Shown here: one piece after another, positions 9,589 to 16,448 of the stretch
Layout: the number at the start of each line of letters is the position of its first letter
Position numbering within the stretch: the stretch's first letter is position 1
Origin: Funneliformis mosseae
Taxonomy: Eukaryota; Glomeromycota; Glomeromycetes; Glomerales; Glomeraceae
Length of the DNA stretch: 16,448 nt
Reading direction: 5' to 3'
Assembly: GCA_910592005.1 (NCBI GenBank)
Contig: CAJVPP010002076.1
Coordinates: 1 to 16,448, forward strand
Position numbers and translations under genes: made by a program
The notes under the pieces: model-generated
Databases searched by the model: none
The model's input: the letters and a program-made list of their open reading frames with translations, nothing else
Told to the model about the DNA's origin: nothing

Positions 9589-10529
9589 ATGACGCAATCA
9601 AGCATCTTTTATTTACTAGAACTATTAGAATAGATTTTATATTTCTTAGCGATAGATAAATCTTTCTATTCTGCTCTATATATTTCCCAATTGTGGTATA
9701 GATGTGATGCTTCCATTTTATGAAAACGCATTGAGTTAAAGGGAGAGAAAGCAGAGGATCAAACTCAATTAGAAAAATTTTTAAAAATAGTACCTGGAGG
9801 AGGAAGAAAACCAGTCTATAGCTCGAAATTAACTCATCTTAAAATATTGCATTACTGACTTTCTAATAGAAAAATCAAAGGCATTATGCATACTTTTCAA
9901 AATATAGTTCATTTAGATTTTGAATGAAATACAAACTGTATTAGTAAAACACTAAAGCTAATAGCAAAATCATATCCAAATTTGAAGTATCTTAATATAT
10001 TCACTTTAGGGAATTACAATCAAAAAATAATATAGGTCTAATTACAATTGCAGAATTATGCCAGAAACTAGAATATCTAAATATCTCTAACTATATAGAA
10101 TTTTCTGAAATATCAATTTGTAATATTGTTCGCTCTTGCCTAAGACTCCAACAACTTGATTTTACCTATTGTAAAATCACTGATATAACTATCGAAAAAA
10201 TTGCTAGATCTTGTCTTAACATAAAGTATCTTAATTTGGAAGGGTGTAGTAATATTAGTAAAAAAGCCATAGATCAGCTCGTTTCTCTTAATCCAAATAT
10301 TCATATCGAGAATTATGTAAACACTTTATCATCCCTTGATTTTGTTACAGTATTTAGTGATTATCTTAGACAAGCTAACGTTGCTAGTAGACAAACTTTA
10401 GCTCAGAGAATTTTAAATCTAAGTATGCAAGATATTCGGTATTCAGCTCTACATCAGATACACAGGCAATCTAATTTCAATACAATTGCGATAATTTTCG
10501 ATGACATACTGACTGACCAATCTAGCTAG
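9589..10529 (+). pseudogene. F-box/LRR protein (AMN1-like), broken
   Basis: This is a substrate-receptor type subunit of an SCF ubiquitin ligase, if it were intact. From ATG 9589 an F-box-like start reads LLELLE, TAG, ILYFLAIDKSFYSALYISQL and WYRCDASIL. A spacer (GGGRKPVYSSKLTHLKI) is followed by leucine-rich repeats with C/N-type spacing: [57 protein letters not shown] and [20 protein letters not shown]. The tail (residues after NPNIHIENY) is helical and ends at TAG 10527-10529. Four stops (9631 TAG, 9721, 9856 and 9925 TGA) and one frame change in the A run at 10022-10027 break it. Everything after the frame change is open. It starts 118 bases after the recombinase frame on the same strand, and could be cargo or a neighbour of the element. 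Confidence 0.8.
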
Positions 10530-10754
10530 TCCAGAGCGTGTTGAGAGGTGTTTTGCATGATCATTAATTAGATTTTTTTCTTAGTAAGGTCCCTTTAGGA
10601 GACCGCAAAATGCTGAAAATCAATCAATGTAATTCCTTAAAGTTTAGAGCAGTTTGGAGATGAAAATTTAAATTTCAGTAACCTAAGGTCGCCTAAATCA
10701 AATACAAAATAACCTATATTTTTATCAATTTTAAATGCTTATATACAGTGTAGA
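10530..10754. other. Short intergenic region with TATA-like sequence
   Basis: No coding signal is seen. A TATATA-like sequence lies at about 10739-10745, only some 10 bases before the next ATG, so it is a weak promoter candidate. ggtccctttaggagacc (about 10588-10604) is a small imperfect hairpin of unknown meaning. Confidence 0.35.
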
Positions 10755-12421
10755 ATGATATCGATCATGTTATCTGAACTTGAAGTATTGAGACAGCATA
10801 TCGTTGAGCTGATTGAGATCGAGAATCCTGATATTTCTGAAGTTGGGAAGAAATTTACTGAGCTTGAGACTGTGATCAGTAAGATTGAGGTTGAGAATGT
10901 GAAACTGAGACAGATTATTGAGGATAATATCAGGCGTAATGCTGAAAATGCTAGGCGTAATGTTGAGATTGCTGAACTCAAGGCTGAAATAAAGGAACTA
11001 AGGAATGATAATGTGGAGGTCAAACAGCAAAGCCAGGACATTGGAAATTCTTTTCTCAAGAAAGAATTAGCAAAGGCAGGGGCTGTTGATGTACTTGACT
11101 ATGTGACAGTTTAGCTCAAGCATTATAAGCTTGACTGCAAAGCAAGTAATGTAGTATTAAAGGTAACAATATCTGCAAACCCTTCACTTTGCGAAGACGA
11201 TAGAAAGACTGATAAATTCTTAGACTCAGTGCAAAAGAAAAGTGTCAGTGATGGGATAAGGTAATGCAATAAGAAAAAAAACTTCTGCATGAGGTAATTG
11301 TCTAGGAACTACCTTCGACTTTCCAGGGCTTGATTCGGGAAATTATATTATCTAAGGAAGAAAAAATACTGGAGCTATCAAATCATATTGCTTCAACAAC
11401 TCAATCTATTTTAGACACATCCCAGCTCCCGCTAGATTGAGAGAGAAGTGTAGATATTATTAGTCTTTACAAAAACGCATGTAATACTGAAGATGTCACA
11501 ATCAAAGCCAATAGAAAAGAAATACTATATTGGTGTCTCTTTTCTAGGAAATTCAAAAGCATTTATAGAGATTTTATGATCAGTGATGGAGTTAGAAAGA
11601 AGAAAGCAAAAGGACTTGTATACAATTTTATTATCAAGAAACTTCTAGACACCAAGCATAAAACCTTATGTAAGCAGACACAGAGAGCTTTAAGAATCGA
11701 TAATTTATTCGAAAAAATAGGAATGGATAAGATTCAATACATAAAAACCTATAGTGCAGATACTATTTCAAAATTTTCTAATTCTCAGATTTAAATGATT
11801 ATAGATCACTTCACCAAAAAACTAAATATGGAATTCACTGATAATCCTGAGGATGAAGAACAAGATAACAATCAGAATAATGTAACAGAGGTATAAGTAA
11901 ATCTCTTAGACTCAGCTAAGGTAAGCGTCTCAATCACACCTATTAATTTAACATACATCTCTGCAAAGTGTCTTAATGGCAATTCTTCAGATAGTTCCTC
12001 TAAAATTAGTCCAGTAGCTGTGAGTATATTATTGGTGTCTCAGGTAATATCATCTAAGAAGTCTGGGCTTCTGATTTCTATCTTACCTGAAGATCCTGAA
12101 GAGAAATGAAAACATATCATTGGGTTAATGTTAGAGCGGTTTTCTTCTTTATCTTTGAGAGATAGTAGTGAACGTTGTGAGTAGTTTAATCTTAATAACT
12201 CAACACTTTGTCCAATATGTAAGGGAGACCATAAAAAAGAAAGTTTATAGAGTGATATAAGAGGTGAGTGGGGTGTGGATGAATATTACAGTGAACAAAT
12301 TTATCATATCAAATACAAAGATCCTATTAATCGTAGAATTTTAATAGTATCTGTAAAATATAGAGAGTGGCAGAAGATATTCAAAAATAAATTCTACTCT
12401 CTTTGGTATTGCGAAAGATAA
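10755..12421 (+). pseudogene. Coiled-coil protein with CxxC/HH zinc motif, unknown function (paralogue 1)
   Basis: The first 119 codons from ATG 10755 are open and form a strong coiled coil (residues 5-95, heptads such as LSELEVLRQHIVELIEIE and IAELKAEIKELRNDN). After TAG 11112 the frame continues to the A run at about 11270-11281, where it shifts, and then stays in one frame to TAA 12419. The middle part contains KANRKEILYW, then TLCKQTQRALRIDNLFEKIG and KIQYIKTYSADTISKF, QI, TAA, IIDHF: a helical domain also found at 13140-13927. The C-terminal part has LCPICKGDHKKESL (Cys 12209 and 12218, His 12230), a possible zinc-binding site, then NRRILIVSVK. Internal stops after the shift lie at 11303, 11438, 11792, 11894, 12107, 12182 and 12248. 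Role unknown; I associate the domain with families expanded in Rhizophagus. Confidence 0.6.
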
Positions 12422-12780
12422 GCCAACAATGTTTAGTGAAAATTTTTTTTGAAGTTGGTGTATAGAAATAATTAGAAAACTTTTCTCCTAAAGATCTTTG
12501 ATCGAAAGAGGGATTACCATATTTATCTCAGGAGCTTTCATATTTTACAACAATCATAGCCTTAACTGGAGGTATAGTAGTCTTTTTTTGTGACATATCT
12601 TTTCATCATTAGTTCTGATTTATTCGTGATTTTTATTTCATGATGTTCATTTCTGAGATGCTTATTTCTGAAACATTCATTTCTAAGATAAATTCTTGGG
12701 GTAAGGCTAATTTCGTTTTAGTCTTGATATATGAAAAATATTTATGTAGGGGGAAAAGGGCAAGAAATCTTTATGATTTA
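12340..12780 (-). pseudogene. Minus-strand coding relic, unknown function
   Basis: One minus-strand frame reads RFLALFPLHKYFSYIKTKLA, LPQEFILEMNVSEISISEMN and IMK from about 12775. After several stops it gives MSQKKTTIPPVKAMIVVKYE from ATG 12596, then DKYGNPSFDQRSLGEKFSN, YFYTPTSKKIFTKHCWLIF and RNTKESRIYF, losing clarity near 12360. The repeated short motif M-N-(V/I)-S-E is visible. Its 3' end overlaps the end of the plus-strand gene at 10755-12421 by about 80 bases, so one of the two readings there is a shadow. The frame is held over about 140 codons with TGA, TAA and TAG interruptions. No known domain. Confidence 0.4.
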
Positions 12781-12785
12781 ACAGT

Positions 12786-13101
12786 ATGACTAGCAAAATA
12801 TCAGCAAGTCCTTCAGAAATCCATGCGGATGATACAAAGGTTTTTCAACTTAAAACACTTTTGTTAAATTTCCTAAAAACACTTCTAAAATAACTGATAA
12901 ATATATCCTGAAACTTAATCCTTGCCACTTCTGCGATGAAAGAATTCTTGCCTTACCACTTCATTTATTCACAGTATTATCATATAGACATATATATTAT
13001 TGAATATGTCTTGAAAAATATATTATACGATCAGAAACGCATTTTTCTTTATGCTTATTTCTAGTTGTATATCACCTATCGAACTTGTTAATAAGAAACT
13101 T
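12786..13101 (+). pseudogene. Fragment with CxxC zinc motif, possibly N-terminal part of the next gene
   Basis: From ATG 12786 the frame reads MTSKISASPSEIHADDTKVF, then shifts near 12858 and gives FVKFPKNTSKITDKYILKLN, PCHFCDERILALPLHLF and, after TGA 13001, ICLEKYIIRSETHFSL. The pattern of a short lead, VKFPK, and C-x2-C-D-E resembles the N-terminal part of RTC4-like proteins that are numerous in Rhizophagus, but the core of that domain is not visible here. It could be the beginning of the gene at 13140-13927 or a separate relic. Low to moderate confidence. Confidence 0.35.
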
Positions 13102-13139
13102 ATACTAGCTTCTGGTGAATATCTAAGGATAAGGATTTT

Positions 13140-13927
13140 AGAAAAAAAGGCCCCCTAAGTGATGATACTGTAAGAAGTGAATCAGAACTTTTGCTTGACC
13201 TAGGATTAATAAATGATGATTCTCTTGTGAGTCAAGGGGAAAAAATAACTAAAACTATTACACATGATCAAATAACAAGTCTTACTATAGATGTGGAAAG
13301 TTCTGCAGATAATTTAACTAATCAAACAGCTAGAAACAATACTAATAATGCACAAATTCAGTTATTAAGGGAATCATTTCCCAAAATTTCTCACGAACAG
13401 GACAAGGTACAAGGTTTGTTGCAAGAATTGTCTATACCTGCTAAAGGAGAACCTGAAGAAGAAAATGATAGTGAAGAGGATGGGGAATCTATTTCACAAA
13501 ATTTGATACGATTATATAAAAAAGTAAGTCTCACGAAAAAATGTGTCATGAAGGCCAACCAAGATGAAATTTTGTATTAGTATCAATTTGTAGAAAGCTT
13601 TGAAAAAAGAGTCAAGGAGATCATGAATAGTAATAGCAGGCTTAATGATCAACAAGCTAGAACCTGAGTATATGAAGAAGTGCATAACATTTATCTGGCT
13701 TTACAAAAGATAGTTTGTGTAAGAAGACCGCTAAAGCTAGAAATATCTATAAATTGTTTGGACAAAACTGTCACTCCACATCTCGTGAAGAAATTAGAGG
13801 GATAGGAATGTCAAAAATTAAGCGAGTTAAATCATATAGTGCAGATTACATTTTAAAGCTAACCTTCACACAAATTCATAATATTATAGAACATTTTTTC
13901 AATGCCGATCACATCCTCTCGAGTTGA
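13140..13927 (+). pseudogene. Acidic helical protein, unknown function (paralogue 2)
   Basis: An open stretch of about 140 codons runs from about 13140 to TAG 13578. It reads GPLSDDTVRSESELLLDLG, LINDDSLVSQGEKITKTI, a Gln/Asn-rich part, an acidic run (EPEEENDSEEDGES) and LYKKVSLTKKCVMKANQDEI. It goes on as YQFVESFEKRVKEIM, has TGA at 13665, and changes frame near 13698. The C-terminal part is SLCKKTAKARNIYKLF, then IGMSKIKRVKSYSADYILKL and QIHNIIEHF, ending at TGA 13925. KAN-x2-EILY, LCK-x-T, LF, IGM-x-KI, K-x-YSAD-x-I and QI-x2-II-x-HF all match the gene at 10755-12421 in the same order, so the two are paralogues about 2.1 kb apart. Paralogue 2 carries a 13-residue insertion after LF. No start ATG is evident. 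Function unknown. Confidence 0.55.
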
Positions 13928-13989
13928 TACTAATGTGACTATTATATGCTTACTGTATCCTATTTATTGCACCTGTGAACATATATACC

Positions 13990-14229
13990 ATGAATAGTAG
14001 TGAAAAAGATTCTTTGATAATCAATTTATATGTAGTTTGAAAACATTGTAAATATATAAAGCATTTAATAAATTATTTTTGCCCACATGTAAAACGTCTG
14101 ATTCCTGTAATATGATATACATCATACACCTTTGATTAGCTATTATCTCGAACTAATTTAACCTGCCATTGGAAAATCCCTTACATGCGACACATAGCCA
14201 GATGTGAACCTTATATAAACCTCAGATAA
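13990..14229 (+). pseudogene. Possible small broken gene
   Basis: From ATG 13990 an 80-codon reading ends at TAA 14227-14229. It is interrupted only by TGA 14038, TGA 14113 and TAG 14137. It contains Cys/His pairs (HCKYIKHLINYFCPHVKRL; TCHWKIPYMRHIARC) that could suggest a zinc-binding fold. The case rests on this pattern and on stops of the same kind as in the neighbouring genes; it may be chance. Confidence 0.25.
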
Positions 14230-14380
14230 TATGCTTGTAATCAAATAAAAATGAATCTGATATTTTATTATAATATACTTGCTACAAACTGCTATAAATC
14301 ATAAAAAATAGTGAAATTGCTAAAATCGATAAAATACTTTAAAATCGTTATAACCTGTTATAATCTAATAAAACAGTATT

Positions 14381-15183
14381 ATGAATTTAGATAGTAAAAC
14401 ATATTCTAAGTTAATTAATGTATACAATTCTTATAGAGGCTCTGAAGAATATATAAGAATATTGAATGCAATATCACCTTTAACAAAAAGACATGCTCAC
14501 AAAATACCAGAAATGTGATGCTCTCGTATTAGAGATCTATTTAGAAAAATACTAAAAGAAAATCTAAGAATTCTTTCTAGAAATGGATATATTACAATAT
14601 ATGGAATACATAACTCCTGTGATGCAATATATGGTTTGCCATCAAATTATATATATTGTAGTGTGTGCGACTCCTTAGTTTTCATTCCTAAAAATATTCT
14701 ATTTTAGACGATTTCTATCGAGATAATCACTTGAAAAGATGTATTTCTGAAAATACTATTTCGAATAAACATGTAAGAAAAAATGAAATTCTCGAATCTA
14801 TCGATATAAGGAAATTTAAGATCTGACAATATAAACAATACATATTACAAGAAGAGGCTAAAATTAATCATCTCTGCCTAAAATTTTTCTCCCAATCTAC
14901 TTCACATTCAGAAAAGGATAAATTGACATTAATATCATATGATCATGATACGGATTTAACATCTAGCTATAAAGCATATGCCCAGTCTAAAGCAATATTA
15001 GAAAAAATTACTATGCCAAGTACTCCAGAGCCAGCTTGTATTTCATCTACCAGGCAAGAAGTGATTTCTCCAACTTCTTATAAAAGTGATACAGGCAAAT
15101 TATTTATCTTGTCTCTGTATGCAAAACAGCCAAAAAACACTATGTTGAGATTAAGGGATGGGAGAGTAATCACAGTTATCTAA
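14381..15183 (+). pseudogene. Protein with C2HC zinc-finger-like cluster, lightly decayed, unknown function
   Basis: From ATG 14381 the frame reads MNLDSKTYSKLINVYNSYRG, EEYIRILNAISPLTKRHAHK, TGA 14516, then RIRDLFRKILKENLRIL, NGYITIYGIHNSCDAIYGL and PSNYIYCSVCDSLVFIPKN. A one-base frame change near 14703 leads into LDDFYRDNHLKRCISENTIS. Together YCSVC and NHLKRC form a C-x2-C...H-x3-C zinc-finger-like cluster (residues about 92-116). The C-terminal half has a helical segment (TGA 14824), then an open Ser/Thr-rich tail ending RLRDGRVITVI, TAA 15181-15183. Only two stops and one frame change interrupt about 265 codons, so it is among the best preserved genes here. DNA or RNA binding is possible from the cluster, but I do not recognise the family. 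Confidence 0.55.
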
Positions 15184-15753
15184 CTGGCTTGACTGATTTA
15201 GGCGACTGAAGCATACTTCAATTCTGTTTGACAGGAAGAAAATAAACTTAACTGTTAAGGCAGCCCATATTTAACCAAACATAACTTATACTTTATTTTT
15301 GTTTGCGAAATGAATAGCTATATAATCTGCATACATGATCGCCTGGTAAAATTGTGAAATGTATCCACTTACTGCAGGATTAGATCCTGTATAATAATTT
15401 TAATAAAGTATTTTTCGAGAAAGATCCTAAATATTATCTTAATAAAATATTGTTCTGCATATATGATGTAATAGTGATATACTACCAATCATTTATGTAA
15501 GTGCGACCATCTGCTTGTAGACAAAATAATTTCACACATAAATCGATCCCTTCTTCAGTTATAGACCTGCAGAAGATAATCTTTCCTAATAATAGTATAT
15601 TCAGACAGATGAAAAAAATCTATATGTGCATTACCCCCAATATTTTTCTAAATGTCAAGATCTTTAATGCATATTTTCATATATTCTTATTCTCTAATGC
15701 AAAATTTTAGCGTAAGGATCTGTTGCATATTCTCCTGTCTCTTCCCCTCCAAC
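15184..15753. other. Intergenic region, no convincing gene
   Basis: Both strands were read without finding a protein-like frame held over any length; a 69-codon open stretch at 15501-15710 lacks an ATG start and shows no motif. Two AATAAA sequences (about 15401 and 15439) could serve as polyadenylation signals for the gene upstream. A perfect small palindrome CAGGAT-TAG-ATCCTG lies at 15375-15389. Confidence 0.5.
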
Positions 15754-16155
15754 ATGAATACAAGTCTAAAGAGAATGTAAATGGAGTCATTTAAAAGGGT
15801 AGTATACTGAAGTGATGACTATTATAACTTTTTTTTTATTTTTAGCATGCCTGCCAATTTATACACTAAAATTTACAATTTCTTGTTAAATGCTGAGAAA
15901 GAGGACATTACCGTTAGGTCTGTTATCTATCAAGGAATTAAAGACAATTCCTGAATATCTCAAAATGAGCTGAAAAGTATTATCAAGCAGGCTGTTACAT
16001 TTGTGAAGATCAATATGATCGAGATTCCTCACGCTATACTACTCTTCTCAAAATTTTATCAGAAGTAAGATATTTCTAAAGTAAAAAGAGAATTTATTTG
16101 AGTGATGAATAACGCAGACTGATACCATTCTGAGGAAAAGATTATAATAGACTAA
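15754..16155 (+). pseudogene. Small two-exon gene, unknown function, with in-frame stops
   Basis: Exon 1 (15754-15776) reads MNTSLKR plus two bases. After removal of a 69-base GT...AG intron it joins in frame to exon 2 (15846-16155): IMPANLYTKIYNFLLNAEKE, DITVRSVIYQGIKDNS, TGA 15952, ISQNELKSIIKQAVTFVKIN, MIEIPHAILLFSKFYQK, TAA 16066, DISKVKREFI, TGA 16099, VMNNAD, TGA 16120, YHSEEK, ending TAA 16153-16155. The reading is held in one frame to the end, with stops of the same type as in the rest of the window. TAA 16066 could be a genuine end. A 111-residue helical protein with no motif I can name. If translation began at the ATG at 15847, exon 1 would be untranslated. Confidence 0.5.
15777..15845 (+). 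other. Candidate spliceosomal intron, 69 nt
   Basis: The donor is GTAAAT at 15777. The acceptor is TTTTTAG ending at 15845, preceded by a long T-rich tract, with a CTGAA/GATGAC-like branch-point region about 25-35 bases upstream. Length and form fit a fungal intron, and removing it keeps the frame between the ATG at 15754 and the exon at 15846. Confidence 0.55.
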
Positions 16156-16157
16156 AT

Positions 16158-16186
16158 ATCCTATTAGCCCACTCATAGGATTTTTT
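16158..16186 (+). terminator. Hairpin followed by T run
   Basis: ATCCTAT (16158-16164) and ATAGGAT (16175-16181) form a perfect 7-bp stem with a 10-base loop, followed by six T. It lies three bases after the TAA at 16153-16155. In a bacterium this would be read as an intrinsic terminator; in this eukaryotic setting it may be a 3'-end structure or chance. Confidence 0.35.
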
Positions 16187-16448
16187 CCTTAGCAGTGTGA
16201 AGGGTAGTTAGGCTATAATATATACTTAATTCAATGTAGTTATTTTAGTATTGTTACGCCAGTTCTTTTAGATCGCGGGTAAATCACCTACGATATCACG
16301 GTTTAGCAGAAGGTTTCCTTTACACGGAAGAGTAAGAATAAAGATACGAGACAAGAAAAATAAAGAGAATCACGATAAACTGGGTGAGATACGTGCAGAT
16401 AATTATTTAACAAACAAAAGACTAGTACTGCCTCTGTCGGCGCGTCTG
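16187..16448. other. Unclassified tail, CpG-rich from about 16240
   Basis: No open frame or RNA gene is clear. From about 16250 to the end I count about twelve CpG in 200 bases, against roughly eleven per 1,000 in 5000-6000. The base composition is also less AT-biased. This looks like the edge of a younger repeat or element, cut by the window end. Confidence 0.4.

Noticed and set aside
10739..11059. Minus-strand Ser-rich open frame of 106 codons.
   Set aside because: It is the antisense of the coiled-coil region, whose Glu/Lys-rich codons give Ser/Leu-rich shadows.
10689..15206. Inverted 13-mer GTCGCCTAAATCA at about 10689 and about 15194-15206 as terminal repeats of a 4.5-kb element.
   Set aside because: The match does not extend on either side, no target duplication is seen, and a 13-base match is expected by chance in a window of this size.
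15501..15710. 69-codon open frame beginning with GTG.
   Set aside because: No ATG start, no motif, and no continuation of the reading on either side.
16240..16448. tRNA gene in the CpG-rich tail.
   Set aside because: No GGTTCGANTCC-like T arm or matching acceptor stem could be found on either strand.

Overview
The window looks like a decayed, repeat-rich stretch of a eukaryotic nuclear genome, most likely a fungus of the arbuscular mycorrhizal group (Glomeromycotina, Rhizophagus-like). This assignment is inference. It rests on strong AT richness, a Tc1/mariner and a hAT transposase relic, an F-box/LRR gene of a type greatly expanded in these fungi, a good candidate short spliceosomal intron, and several protein families I associate with Rhizophagus but could not check by search. 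I see no bacterial operon structure, no rRNA or tRNA and no CRISPR array.

Layout. 1-356: the 3' end of a Tc1/mariner element with its outer terminal repeat. 422-2384: a hAT relic on the minus strand, from zinc finger to C-terminal domain. 2390-3180: a second minus-strand coding relic of unknown function. 3200-4560: a non-coding repeat zone holding a 157-bp direct repeat in two copies, each containing an inverted repeat, followed by seven tandem copies of a 25-bp unit. 4639-7790: a primase-helicase pseudogene (archaeo-eukaryotic primase, zinc finger, then origin-binding-type superfamily 2 helicase). 7820-8240: a small minus-strand reading frame. 8254-9471: a tyrosine-recombinase-like gene. 9589-10529: an F-box/LRR gene. 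10755-12421 and 13140-13927: two paralogous genes of unknown function that share a C-terminal domain, with smaller relics between them. 14381-15183: a gene with a zinc-finger-like cluster. 15754-16155: a small two-exon gene. From about 16240 the sequence is clearly richer in CpG and looks younger.

The most interesting unit is 3900-9500. A tandem array of short repeats, a fused primase-helicase of the herpes-UL9/UL52-like type and a tyrosine recombinase lie together, which is what a self-replicating, site-specifically integrating element would need. I infer that this is a dead copy of such an element, with the 25-bp array as a candidate replication or recombination site.

Nearly all genes are broken in the same way. 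They have in-frame TGA, TAA and TAG codons, mostly where Trp, Gln or Arg would be expected, few frameshifts, and likely losses at catalytic motifs that single C-to-T or G-to-A changes explain. This points to long transition-driven decay (cytosine methylation/deamination or a RIP-like process) rather than a changed genetic code.
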